Source of the DNA: an uncultured Clostridia bacterium
GTDB taxonomy: Bacteria > Bacillota > Clostridia > Christensenellales > Borkfalkiaceae
Reading direction: 5' to 3'
Assembly (NCBI GenBank): GCA_947627575.1
Contig: CANQWN010000002.1
Coordinates: forward strand, 124,001-188,000
DNA: 64,000 nucleotides
The translations under genes were made by a program, and so were the position numbers. Positions 24,205 through 32,529 of this stretch are shown here, one piece after another; within the stretch, counting starts at the first letter, position 1; the number at the start of each line of letters is the position of its first letter. The notes beneath the pieces are model-generated. The model saw only the letters and a list, made by a program, of their open reading frames with translations. It did not search any database and was not told where the DNA came from.

Positions 24205-25152
24205 ATGAAGTTTGTCCGCGCCCTTAAAACCGTTGTGCCCGCCGCCGCGCTTTGTTTTGTTGCGGCAGCTATAACCGTATATCCGGAAAGATATGTTGAA
24301 AAATGCCTGCAAGGATTTGCGCTGTGGGCGGAATGTGTTTTGCCGTCGCTGTTCCCGTTTATGGTAATTACGCTTATCTTTATAAAGACGGGCGCCGCCG
24401 AACGCGCCGCCCTGCCGCTTAAAAGAGTTTGCGGGATTTTACGTCTGCCGCCCGCCGCCGCGGTATGCACTGTTATAAGCGTGCTTTCGGGCTATCCCGC
24501 GGGCAGCCGCGCCGTGCGGGAATTTTACGACGGCGGCTGCTTTACCGCCGCAGATTGCCGCAAAACCGCATACCTTTGTTCCACTTCCGGTCCGCTGTTC
24601 ATAATCGCCAGCCTCGGCTTTAAGATGTTCGACGACAAAACCGCGGGCGTGAAGCTATTATGTTTTCACCTGATTTCCGTAGCCGCGGTGGGGATAATAG
24701 TTGCGCTTGCTTCCGGCAAGAGCGCGGGCGGAAAAGTTATGCGCCGCGCCCCAAACGGGGATTTGCTGTACGACGCGTTTCTTTCCGCCGTAAACGCCGT
24801 TGCGCTTGCGGGCGCGTTTATAGCGTTTTTTTGCGTGGCGGGACAGATAGCCGTGGATTTTAACCTTACTTTGCCCGTGGAAAAACTTATTTCCCTCTTC
24901 GCCGGCGAAGATTGCGCCGAAGCCGTTGCCGCGGGATTGTTTGAAATGACAAGCGGGTGCCGCGCGCTTTCAGCCGTTGGCGGAAAATTTGCGTTACCGC
25001 TTTGCGGGTTTTTGGTTACCTTCGGCGGCGTTTCGATACTGTCGCAACAGCTGTGCTATCTTATAAAGTGCAAGGTAAGCTGTATTAAATTTATAGGCGT
25101 GAAGTTCCTTCAAGCCTTATTATGTTTCTTTATCGCCCTTATATTTCAATAA
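24205..25152 (+). CDS. ylbJ: YlbJ-type sporulation integral membrane protein
   Basis: 315 residues with about eight hydrophobic helices of the nucleoside-recognition/Gate type. Typical YlbJ segments are CVLPSLFPFMVI, VLSGYPAGSRAVREFY and CSTSGPLFIIASLG. In Bacillus, YlbJ is made under SigE and needed for heat-resistant spores. It is the only plus-strand gene in the first half of the window, reading divergently from the patatin gene with a 32-nt gap. No Shine-Dalgarno sequence precedes the ATG; TATACAGT, close to a SigE -10 (CATACAnT), is at 24185-24192. The 3' end overlaps pheA on the other strand by 7 nt. Confidence 0.85.
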   Translation: MKFVRALKTVVPAAALCFVAAAITVYPERYVEKCLQGFALWAECVLPSLFPFMVITLIFIKTGAAERAALPLKRVCGILRLPPAAAVCTVISVLSGYPAGSRAVREFYDGGCFTAADCRKTAYLCSTSGPLFIIASLGFKMFDDKTAGVKLLCFHLISVAAVGIIVALASGKSAGGKVMRRAPNGDLLYDAFLSAVNAVALAGAFIAFFCVAGQIAVDFNLTLPVEKLISLFAGEDCAEAVAAGLFEMTSGCRALSAVGGKFALPLCGFLVTFGGVSILSQQLCYLIKCKVSCIKFIGVKFLQALLCFFIALIFQ

Positions 25153-25934
25153 CAGCCCAAAATTTTTAAGCTGTTTGCCGCGGCGCGCACCTTTTCAAGC
25201 GCGGCGGACGTTTCCTCCGCACCGTAATCGGCGGATACTTCCATAAAAAAGCGATATTCGCCAGGTCTGTCCTTTATCGGGCGGGATTCTATGCGGGTGA
25301 GATTTAATTTTTCAAGCGGCGCAAGCAGGCGCAACAGCGCGCCCGCCTCGTGACGGCAGGTTGCGGAAAAGAACACGCGTTCGCCGTGCGCGCTTTGGGG
25401 TATTTCGCCCTTTACTATCATAAGAAACTGCGTGAAGTTGGTGCGCTCGTCCGCGATATTGCAGGGGGAAACGCACATACCTTGCGGCGCGGCGTGCGCC
25501 CCGGCTATGCACGCGCAGGTTTTGTCCTTCAACATTTCCAGCCCGGCTGACGTGGAAGAAACGGCGATAAGTTTTGCCTCGGGATAGTTTTCGGCGAGGT
25601 AACCCGCGCACTGTTCCAACGCCTGCCTGTGGGAATATATCTTTGTAATGTTCCCCGCGCCTTCAAGCGTTATAAGCCTGTGGTCTATTTCGAGTATGCA
25701 GGATTTGGAAGCGTATACCCCGTCCGTCGCCTGCAACAGGTCGATAACCTGCGTTACGCAACCGTTTAAACTGTTTTCCGCGGGAAGAACAGCCGCGCAT
25801 GCCGTGCCGCAGAGGACGGCGTTAAGCGCCGCCTGAAAACTTGCGCACGGAAACGCGGAGGCTTCGGGGCAGAGACGTTGCGCCGCAAGCTGGCTGTAAC
25901 TGCCCTGCGGACCGAGATATGCAACCTTAAGCAT
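25146..25934 (-). CDS. pheA: Prephenate dehydratase with ACT domain
   Basis: Converts prephenate to phenylpyruvate for phenylalanine synthesis. 262 residues: a periplasmic-binding-like catalytic domain (YLGPQGSYSQLAA at the N-terminus, SSTSAGLEML) and an ACT domain with the phenylalanine-binding ESRP motif. The catalytic TRF motif is TQF here (NFTQFLMIV): the essential Thr is kept, the Arg is changed. I start at the ATG at 25932-25934, just after the aroF stop, with AAGGTG as ribosome site. Last gene of an eight-gene operon that begins at bioY. Confidence 0.9.
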   Translation of the reverse strand: MLKVAYLGPQGSYSQLAAQRLCPEASAFPCASFQAALNAVLCGTACAAVLPAENSLNGCVTQVIDLLQATDGVYASKSCILEIDHRLITLEGAGNITKIYSHRQALEQCAGYLAENYPEAKLIAVSSTSAGLEMLKDKTCACIAGAHAAPQGMCVSPCNIADERTNFTQFLMIVKGEIPQSAHGERVFFSATCRHEAGALLRLLAPLEKLNLTRIESRPIKDRPGEYRFFMEVSADYGAEETSAALEKVRAAANSLKILGCY

Positions 25935-25936
25935 AT

Positions 25937-26959
25937 TTACACCTTGTCGGCAACGTCGAGAATAAGCCTTTCGGTATCTTCCCAACCGAGACAGGGATCC
26001 GTGATGGATTTGCCGTAAACCACGTCCTCCGCCTGATTGCCTTCCTCTATGAAACTTTCTATCATAAAGCCCTTTACTATTTGCTTGAAGTCCTTATCGT
26101 AATTTCTGTTTTGCATAACTTCTTCGCAAATACGTATCTGCTGTTTGAACTTTTTGCCGCTGTTGGAATGATTTGCGTCCACTATTATCGCGGGATTTTT
26201 AAGCCCCGCCTTTGCATAGCCCTCGGCAACCTGCATAACCGTTTCGTAATGGAAGTTGGGTATATCGTTGCCGTAGCCGTCTACGCCGCCGCGCAAAATG
26301 GCGTGCGCGAGGGGGTTGCCCTGCGTTTTTACCTGCCAGCCGTTAAGTTTGAAAACCTGCCCGCTTTGGGCGGCGTATATCGAATTAAGCAGTACGAGAA
26401 TGGAACCGCTCATCGGGTTTTTTACGCCTACGGGCACATCTATCCCGCTTGCCACAAGCCTGTGCAACTGATTTTCGCTGCTGCGCGCGCCCACGGCGAT
26501 ATAACTTAAAAGATCTTCCACGTAATGTATATTGGCGGGATAAAGCATCTCGTCCGCGGCGGAAAGCCCGCTTACTTCGATGGCTTTTATGTTCAGGTCG
26601 CGTATGGCGTAGATGCCCTTTAATATATCCTCCGATTTGGTGGGGTCGGGCTGGGAAAACATACCCTTATAGCCCACGCCGCGCGTGCGGGGTTTGTTGG
26701 TGTAAATTCTGGGGACAAGCACCAACTTGTCCTTAACCTTTTCGTTAAGTTTGCCGAGGCGTTCAACGTAATCGAGAACGGGCGCCGCCTCGTGCGCGGA
26801 ACAGGGTCCCACGATGAACAGAAGTTTGCGGCTTTTGCCCGTGATAACGTCCGATACAAGCGCGTCCCTTTCCGCCTTTATCTTTTTTAAACTTTCGGGC
26901 ATGGGTTTAGCCGCAAGTATTTCTTCGGGTTCGGGTATCCTTATCTGTCTTTCAAACAT
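25937..26959 (-). CDS. aroF: 3-deoxy-7-phosphoheptulonate synthase (class I, AroG type)
   Basis: First committed step of the shikimate pathway, condensing phosphoenolpyruvate and erythrose 4-phosphate. 340 residues with the AroF/G/H signatures FIVGPCSAHE, PRIYTNKPRTRGVGYKG, VGARSSENQLHR, PVGVKNPMSG and VDANHSNSGKK (metal ligands). GGAGG precedes the ATG, which overlaps coaD by 8 nt. With pheA behind it, it feeds phenylalanine synthesis. Which aromatic amino acid inhibits it cannot be read directly. Confidence 0.93.
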   Translation of the reverse strand: MFERQIRIPEPEEILAAKPMPESLKKIKAERDALVSDVITGKSRKLLFIVGPCSAHEAAPVLDYVERLGKLNEKVKDKLVLVPRIYTNKPRTRGVGYKGMFSQPDPTKSEDILKGIYAIRDLNIKAIEVSGLSAADEMLYPANIHYVEDLLSYIAVGARSSENQLHRLVASGIDVPVGVKNPMSGSILVLLNSIYAAQSGQVFKLNGWQVKTQGNPLAHAILRGGVDGYGNDIPNFHYETVMQVAEGYAKAGLKNPAIIVDANHSNSGKKFKQQIRICEEVMQNRNYDKDFKQIVKGFMIESFIEEGNQAEDVVYGKSITDPCLGWEDTERLILDVADKV

Positions 26960-27440
26960 CTTTGTCCTCCGTCATAGCAATAAAATCATCCAAAATCTCT
27001 TCGGGAACGTATTCCGCGTAATCCTTGCCGAACTTTACCGAATTGCGAACCAAAGTGGAACTTACCTGCACCCTGTCCTGCAAGGACGGTATATATATCG
27101 CAACCATTTCGGGATAAAGTTTTTTGCTGGCGAAAAAATCCGCCGTTTCGTATTCAAAATCTATCGTATTCCTCACGCCGCGCACGTAAAACGGGGTGTT
27201 TTCCCGTTTAAGCAGATCCACCGCCGCGCCGCCGAAGGATATCACCTTTACGCGCTTTTCGCCGCCGAACAGTTTTTTAAGCAACGAAAGGCGCTGTTCC
27301 GCCGTAAGCATAGGTTTTTTGCCCGTGTTTACCATTACGGCGACAACTACTTCGTCGAAAATTTTAAGACATTCTTCCACTACGTACTTATGTCCGCAAG
27401 TGGGCGGGTCGAACGTGCCCGCAAAGACGCATTTTTTCAT
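26952..27440 (-). CDS. coaD: Phosphopantetheine adenylyltransferase
   Basis: Penultimate step of coenzyme A synthesis. 162 residues, the normal length. Nucleotidyltransferase motifs: GTFDPPTCGHKYVV with the T-x-G-H signature, YVRGVRNTIDFEYE and VSSTLVR. It follows rsmD with a one-base gap, a very common pairing in Firmicutes. Confidence 0.95.
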   Translation of the reverse strand: MKKCVFAGTFDPPTCGHKYVVEECLKIFDEVVVAVMVNTGKKPMLTAEQRLSLLKKLFGGEKRVKVISFGGAAVDLLKRENTPFYVRGVRNTIDFEYETADFFASKKLYPEMVAIYIPSLQDRVQVSSTLVRNSVKFGKDYAEYVPEEILDDFIAMTEDKDV

Positions 27441-27441
27441 T

Positions 27442-27981
27442 TCAATCCTCTACCGCCCGCAAAAAAGTGAGATAAATCCTGCCGTAACGGCGGCTGTCCG
27501 TAATTTCAAGCGGACATTCGCCCGGAAAGGGAACGTCCCTTTCGTACACTGCTACGCCGCCCCTTTTCAAAAGTCCGCGGGCGGCGATAACTTCGGCGGC
27601 GGGCAGTCCGTATTCCGCCCTGTACGGCGGATCCATAAAAATTATGTCGTACGCGCCGCGCGCGCTTTTAAGGCAATCGAGATAATCCTGACAGGTCACG
27701 CGGTAATTGTTTTCGCCTTTAAGACGGGCGAGATTTTTGGCAAGCACCGTAAGGCTTTGCCGAGAAGAATCGTTGAAATGCACGCTTGCCGCCCCGCGGG
27801 AAAGGCACTCTATGCCTAAATTGCCGCTTCCGCAGAACAGGTCAAGCACTTCCGCGCCGTATATGCGCGGAGAAAGTATGTTGAACAGGCTTTCCTTTAC
27901 CCTGTCCGCCGTGGGGCGGATATTTTCCGCCGTGAAAGACGCGAGGTTAAGCCCGCGGTATTTGCCCGAAATTATCCTCAT
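27442..27981 (-). CDS. rsmD: 16S rRNA (guanine(966)-N(2))-methyltransferase
   Basis: SAM-dependent Rossmann-fold methylase of 179 residues. MRIISGKYRGLNL at the start, VLDLFCGSGNLGIECLSRGA for SAM binding, and the catalytic DPPY motif (FMDPPYRAEYG). The ATG overlaps the preceding stop (ATGA). Paired with coaD as usual. Confidence 0.93.
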   Translation of the reverse strand: MRIISGKYRGLNLASFTAENIRPTADRVKESLFNILSPRIYGAEVLDLFCGSGNLGIECLSRGAASVHFNDSSRQSLTVLAKNLARLKGENNYRVTCQDYLDCLKSARGAYDIIFMDPPYRAEYGLPAAEVIAARGLLKRGGVAVYERDVPFPGECPLEITDSRRYGRIYLTFLRAVED

Positions 27982-28583
27982 TTATGGCGCTTGCCCTTTA
28001 TTTGGCTTGCTTCCGCAACTTTAACCTGCCGTTTGTTTTCCTGATATGCGCCCAAAGCGTAAGCCGCCGCGTGCACCGCAACGGGATACAGCACAAACAC
28101 AAAGTTTATCCATTGCGACTGCCCGGCGAGGTATATGGGATAGAACGCCCAACCGAAGGCGTATTTAAGCACAAATTCGCACACGGTGTTGGGAACTATA
28201 CAGTTTATCAGTTGAAACAGTATAAAAGGTACGGCGGAAAGCGCGCCTATGGCAAAACCTTTCCACAGCTTGTACTCGCCCGTATGGCAAAGCGCGCGTA
28301 TATCGTTTGTTTCGCCCTCGCGCTTTTTGGCGTTTTGCACGCTTTTTCTTACAGCCGTTATGCCGTTGGCTCTGCCGAAAATTATATATGCGCCGGCGAG
28401 GAGAAGCTCGCCGAAAACAAGCGCGGCTATGCCCACCGCCATATCGTCCGAAAAATAATCGGAAAACAGAATTACCGAAGCGCTTAAAATAAGTTGCAGC
28501 ATAAGCGGGAACGCGGCGCCCATAAGCAAATCTTTAAATTCAAGCCAAAAGCGCTTGCCCATCGATATTTCATTCTCGTTCAA
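27978..28583 (-). CDS. Membrane protein of unknown function
   Basis: 201 residues with four to five hydrophobic segments (about 17-35, 47-65, 105-130, 138-155, 157-178) and a basic C-terminal tail. I do not recognise a family. The start is uncertain: a TTG at 28583 behind AAGGGGGA, or an ATG seven codons later. It lies between the 5-formyltetrahydrofolate cyclo-ligase gene and rsmD in the same operon with overlaps on both sides, so it is surely expressed with them. Confidence 0.65.
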   Translation of the reverse strand: MNENEISMGKRFWLEFKDLLMGAAFPLMLQLILSASVILFSDYFSDDMAVGIAALVFGELLLAGAYIIFGRANGITAVRKSVQNAKKREGETNDIRALCHTGEYKLWKGFAIGALSAVPFILFQLINCIVPNTVCEFVLKYAFGWAFYPIYLAGQSQWINFVFVLYPVAVHAAAYALGAYQENKRQVKVAEASQIKGKRHK

Positions 28584-29100
28584 AACGGTAAATCCCCCTT
28601 TCGCAAATAAATATATCCAGCGGAACGTCCCAGACGTCCTCTTGAAATTCTTCCGTCTGAAAGCCGTATCCCAACCCCACTTTCAACGTGGGCTTGTCCG
28701 CGAGAAACCTATCGTAATATCCGCCGCCGTAGCCTATGCGGTAGCCGCGCGGGTTTACGGCAAGCAAAGGCACCACCGTAACCTGCGGAACTATATCCGC
28801 AGCCGCGCCCAAAGGTTCTTCCACACCGAAGGCGCCTACGGAACATTCGCCAAAGGGCACAACGGCAAGATTTTTGCCTTCCACGCGCGGCGCATATATT
28901 TTTTTGCCCGCCGCGGCAAGCCCTTCCGTTATCAGGCGCGTGCCCGCCTCGTCGCCCTTGGCGTTATATATAAAAAAACTTTCGTAACCGCCAAAGGCAA
29001 GCAGAAATTCTTCCGCGATGGCTTTATCCGCTTCCTCGCGGCGGACGCCTGCGAAATATCTGCGCTTTATTTTAAGTTTTTTGCGTATTTCCTCTTTCAT
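28570..29100 (-). CDS. 5-formyltetrahydrofolate cyclo-ligase family protein
   Basis: Converts 5-formyltetrahydrofolate to 5,10-methenyltetrahydrofolate with ATP. 176 residues with the N-terminal basic helix (RKKLKIKRRYFA), the VPLLAVNPRGYRIGYGGGYYDRFL signature that binds ATP and folate, and the C-terminal strand WDVPLDIFICERG. The ATG follows the alr stop by one base. Confidence 0.9.
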   Translation of the reverse strand: MKEEIRKKLKIKRRYFAGVRREEADKAIAEEFLLAFGGYESFFIYNAKGDEAGTRLITEGLAAAGKKIYAPRVEGKNLAVVPFGECSVGAFGVEEPLGAAADIVPQVTVVPLLAVNPRGYRIGYGGGYYDRFLADKPTLKVGLGYGFQTEEFQEDVWDVPLDIFICERGIYRFERE

Positions 29101-29101
29101 A

Positions 29102-30061
29102 TCAGCCGCCGATATACGTTTTTTCAGCGCGGCGGGAACAGTTTACCAGCACCTCGTACGGGATGGTGCCCAAACGTTCCGCATAACTTTGCGCGTCGTC
29201 CATAACGCACAGCAAATCCTCTGATTTTTCGCTTACGAACGCGTCCATACACAGGTTGTTCACGCCCAACGGAAATATGCGCGAAAAGCCGTCTGCATAG
29301 CCCAAACGGTATGCGGACAGACTTTTTACCTTGTGCGGCAAAGGCGCGTATCCCGCGCCGCCCTGCGGGCTTTGCACCGTCTGTATCCTGCGGGCGTAAA
29401 TTTTAAGCGATTTTTTATAACCTTCTGCGGAAAAGCCGCGCGGGGCGTAGCCGTAAAGCAATATCCCGCAACGCACGCCGTCGGCAAGATATTCTCCGCC
29501 GCGCAGAAAGCCGCCGCTTGCGGATATATGCAGTGGCAAGCCGTAACGGCGGGCAGACTGCAAAATTTCAAGCTGGCGGAGGGAAGCCTCGCCGTCCTCC
29601 GCCGCGTACAGGTGGGAATATATTCCGTCCGTAAAACTGCCCCGCAACTCTTTCAGGACGGCTTCAAGCTCTTCAGGCGGACAGCCGTACCTGTTCATAC
29701 CCGTATTTAATTTTATCTCGCAACGGCAACCCCTTGCCATACGCGCGCAATCGCGCGAGTTGACGGTGACGGTAAGCGAATACGCGCGGGCGCGCGCGAC
29801 GTCGTAACCGTCCCGGGGGGGCGTAAGCACAAGTATCGGCGAGCAAACGCCCGCCACGCGGAGGGCTATCCCCTCTTCCACCATCGCCACGCAAAAGCCG
29901 TACACGTAAGGTTGCAGGCAATGCGCAACGCGTACCGCGCCGTGCCCGTAGGCGTCCGCTTTTATAACGGCGTATAGGCGTTTGCCGTTTAATGCGCTTT
30001 TTATTTTAAGCGCGTTGTGTTTGATATTTTCAAGGTTTATTACGGCGAGAGTTTTCTGCAT
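29102..30061 (-). CDS. alr: Alanine racemase, short form
   Basis: PLP enzyme that makes D-alanine for peptidoglycan. The PLP lysine is in AVIKADAYGHG (K34). The barrel motif LNTGMNRYG, the phosphate-binding region SASGGFLRG, RCGILLYGY and the C-terminal CMDAF follow. At 319 residues it is about 50 shorter than most Alr proteins, mainly in the barrel and C-terminal domain, but catalytic signatures are present. It could instead be a specialised paralogue. Second gene of the bioY operon. Confidence 0.87.
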   Translation of the reverse strand: MQKTLAVINLENIKHNALKIKSALNGKRLYAVIKADAYGHGAVRVAHCLQPYVYGFCVAMVEEGIALRVAGVCSPILVLTPPRDGYDVARARAYSLTVTVNSRDCARMARGCRCEIKLNTGMNRYGCPPEELEAVLKELRGSFTDGIYSHLYAAEDGEASLRQLEILQSARRYGLPLHISASGGFLRGGEYLADGVRCGILLYGYAPRGFSAEGYKKSLKIYARRIQTVQSPQGGAGYAPLPHKVKSLSAYRLGYADGFSRIFPLGVNNLCMDAFVSEKSEDLLCVMDDAQSYAERLGTIPYEVLVNCSRRAEKTYIGG

Positions 30062-30082
30062 AACCCATTTTATGACGGGTTT

Positions 30083-30667
30083 TTATTGCGCGTTACCGCC
30101 GCTTTCGCCCTTTAACATACTTTTATCGCCCGTGCGCAGATACGGCGCGACGCGGCGCGCCAAAAACGACGCAAGCAGGCACAGCACAAAATCTTTGGGC
30201 ATATATATCAGGTTGCCCGTAATAAGCAAGCCCGTGAGGTTGGAAACGCCCAAAAGGTGCGCGGCTATTATGCAGTAAGGTATGCCTATGATATAATTTG
30301 ACGCAAACGCGCATATCGCCGCAATGACATATCTGCGGGATTTGAGGGAAGTTTTTTGCGCTATCGCGCCGCCCGTGCCCGCCGCCGCTATAAAGCCTAT
30401 TATGTAGCCGAACGAAGGTTTTAAAACGTAAGCCAAGCCGCCGCCCGCCGCAAAGACGGGTATGCCGACAAGCCCCATAAACACGTACGCGGACATTGCC
30501 GCTATGCCCTTCTTCCAACCCAACAGAAGCCCGGCGCAGACGCTTATTACCGTCTGGAAAGTAAGCGGAACGGGCTGAAAAGGTATAGATATGTATGCGG
30601 AAACGCACATAAGCGCGGCGAAAACCGCGCATTGGGCGCAGTCCGCGGCGAAACGCTTTCTTTTCAT
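30083..30667 (-). CDS. bioY: BioY family biotin transporter substrate-binding subunit
   Basis: S-component of an ECF-type biotin uptake system. 194 residues with about six helices. BioY motifs: ISIPFQPVPLTFQT, MGLVGIPVF, GPSFGY-like KPSFGYIIGF and a C-terminal MPKDFVLCLLASFLA. I start at the ATG at 30665-30667; a TTG 12 codons upstream is in fact the -35 box of the promoter. First gene of a probable operon down to pheA. Confidence 0.9.
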   Translation of the reverse strand: MKRKRFAADCAQCAVFAALMCVSAYISIPFQPVPLTFQTVISVCAGLLLGWKKGIAAMSAYVFMGLVGIPVFAAGGGLAYVLKPSFGYIIGFIAAAGTGGAIAQKTSLKSRRYVIAAICAFASNYIIGIPYCIIAAHLLGVSNLTGLLITGNLIYMPKDFVLCLLASFLARRVAPYLRTGDKSMLKGESGGNAQ

Positions 30668-30674
30668 ACTTAAA

Positions 30675-30703
30675 ATTATATTACGGGAAAGAAATATTGT
30701 CAA
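30675..30703 (-). promoter_or_regulatory. Consensus promoter of the bioY operon, leaderless layout
   Basis: TTGACA (30698-30703), 17-bp spacer, TATAAT (30675-30680): a perfect SigA promoter. The -10 ends only 7 nt before the bioY ATG, so transcription should start at or next to the A of the ATG. No biotin operator-like palindrome is visible. Confidence 0.75.
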
Positions 30704-30747
30704 CCCATTGCGTTTGAGTACGTACGGAAATGCCGTCCGCGGGGCAT

Positions 30748-30772
30748 AAAAAAATTCCCCGCGGACGGGGAA
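30748..30772 (-). terminator. Intrinsic terminator after the Wzz-like gene
   Basis: TTCCCCG/CGGGGAA stem with a 4-nt loop and seven T on the minus strand, about 10 nt past the stop codon. Confidence 0.8.
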
Positions 30773-30782
30773 TTTTAAATTT

Positions 30783-32201
30783 TTATTGTTTGTCTTCGCC
30801 GGAAGGATTATCCTTAACCTCTTCGGAAGGTTCTTCGGTTACGGCAAGCGCCGCCTGCGCCTCCGCGGGAACGCGCTGTCTGCGGCGGACGCGGAACTGC
30901 GAAACGTAGCCGGCGACATACGCCGTTACAACGCCTATTACAAGCCCTATCACTACGCCTAAAATTGCGGCTTTTAATAGCCCTATGCCGCCCGTAGAGG
31001 CGATTACGTTGGGCGAGATGTAGGAAATGCTGGAAGATTTTACGTTAAGCTGTTTGCTTAACTCTTCATACTGCCGTATGAACCCGTCGGACGAGGTAAG
31101 CTGTTCGTAGACGGTGCGAATTTTTTTTGCGTAATCTTCGGTGGCTTTTACGTGGTCCGCCTTTACAATTCTTTCACCTGTTTCGGTAACGGTGAATTGG
31201 AATTCCTGTGCGTGGGTTACGGGGTCCTCTTCGGAAACGTCGCCCTCGTAATAGTTGGAAAAATAGCTGAATATCGTGGTTCTCCGGCGGGCAAGATTTA
31301 CGTACTTTTCCTCGAAGGAAGCTATCACGCTTGCCGCGTCGGCGGAAGGAATGTTGTTGTCCTTGAGATAGGTGCGGATATTGGCGAGAATGTTTTGCGT
31401 GTCCTCAATCTGCTCGTTAAGTACAATCACGTCGCTTTCGTATTTGGCAATTTCGCTTTCCCAATTTTTGAGATATCTGTGGCTTGCGGCTTCGGACAAG
31501 ATGGAATCGAGGTCCTGCCTTTCCGACCACGCGGTGAATTGCTGTTTATATATCGCGGCGGAAACGCCGTTGTCGTCCACAACGTTGCCCAGAGAATTGT
31601 AAAGCCCGGACAGATAGCTTATTTCCTTTTTGAGGTAATCTACCTGCGCCGAAAAATCGATGGCGTTTTCAAAGTCGTTGCCGTTGAGATATACGTTATA
31701 ATTTACGTCCTTTTCGGCAAACTGACCGATGGGATAGTATGCAAGGGCTGATAAAAACTTTTTGGCTACGCCCTCGTTTGAAAAATACTTGGCTTTGACG
31801 GAAACGGTGACATTGTGGGTATACAACGAACTTTCGCCGTTTTTGATTTCGGTGGCGGTCTCCTTGCAACTTATGTCGTTTTTGGAAATCATCTTCTTTA
31901 TGTTTATGCCGCCGAAATCTTCGTCGGAAGCCTTAACCTCTTCCAACACACTGTCGGAAGTATAGTCGCTGTAATAGAAGCGATCGGAATCAGGATAAGT
32001 GTATACGGACGGGCTTGTATCGTTGGGCATGCTTAAAGTAAAACTTATCTCATACCTCCCGCCGCTTGCATTCATACCGAAATACATGGCTACGGTAAAC
32101 ACAACCGCCACCGCTATCCCGACGATCAATCCCAACCAGCGTTTTAAGTAAATGGTATGGAAAATATCCATCAGGGATACGCCTTTTTCCTCTTCTTCCA
32201 T
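30783..32201 (-). CDS. Wzz/chain-length-determinant-like membrane protein
   Basis: 472 residues with the architecture of polysaccharide co-polymerases or tyrosine-kinase adaptors: a short cytoplasmic N-terminus, a membrane helix (about 20-42), a long extracellular region with coiled-coil stretches (about 240-300 and 350-390), and a second helix (GLLKAAILGVVIGLVIGVVTAYV) followed by a charged cytoplasmic tail. I start at the ATG at 32199-32201 with GGGAGG upstream. No kinase or other polysaccharide gene is adjacent, so its pathway is open. Confidence 0.65.
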   Translation of the reverse strand: MEEEEKGVSLMDIFHTIYLKRWLGLIVGIAVAVVFTVAMYFGMNASGGRYEISFTLSMPNDTSPSVYTYPDSDRFYYSDYTSDSVLEEVKASDEDFGGINIKKMISKNDISCKETATEIKNGESSLYTHNVTVSVKAKYFSNEGVAKKFLSALAYYPIGQFAEKDVNYNVYLNGNDFENAIDFSAQVDYLKKEISYLSGLYNSLGNVVDDNGVSAAIYKQQFTAWSERQDLDSILSEAASHRYLKNWESEIAKYESDVIVLNEQIEDTQNILANIRTYLKDNNIPSADAASVIASFEEKYVNLARRRTTIFSYFSNYYEGDVSEEDPVTHAQEFQFTVTETGERIVKADHVKATEDYAKKIRTVYEQLTSSDGFIRQYEELSKQLNVKSSSISYISPNVIASTGGIGLLKAAILGVVIGLVIGVVTAYVAGYVSQFRVRRRQRVPAEAQAALAVTEEPSEEVKDNPSGEDKQ

Positions 32202-32229
32202 TTTTATCCTCCCGTAATATCCATTTATC

Positions 32230-32258
32230 ATTTTACTATAATAAAATATTAATGTCAA
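32230..32258 (-). promoter_or_regulatory. SigA-type promoter of the Wzz-like gene
   Basis: TTGACA (32253-32258), 17-bp spacer, TAAAAT (32230-32235) on the minus strand, about 30 nt before the chosen ATG. The stretch 32259-32410 beyond it is AT-rich, with nothing I can identify. Confidence 0.65.
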
Positions 32259-32410
32259 TTATATTTCGGCATTTAAAATTTACGCTTGCGCACTTGTGCA
32301 AACGGCGGGCTTATATCAGCCTTGCCTTGCAGAAAATTCGTTTTTTTATATTATGCGTATGAGGCGCAACAATATGCGTGAAAATTTTATAAATAAAATA
32401 CGTAAAACGG

Positions 32411-32506
32411 CGTTTAAATTTAAGGCGGCGGCGCAAACGCGCCGCCGCCTTTCCATAATCAGCGATTATATCAGTTTCTGGGATTTTTGATGTTTGCCTG
32501 CGCGGC
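32411..32506. repeat. Left copy of a 96-bp direct repeat (duplicated ppdK 3' end and terminator)
   Basis: Matches 33322-33417 at 94 of 96 positions. It contains the last 11 or so codons and stop of ppdK (AQANIKNPRN) and the GC-rich ppdK terminator (32422-32451), but no ppdK reading frame leads into it. Together with the right copy it brackets an 815-bp AT-rich cassette. Confidence 0.9.
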
Positions 32507-32529
32507 TGTACTGCTTAAGTGGCGGCAAA

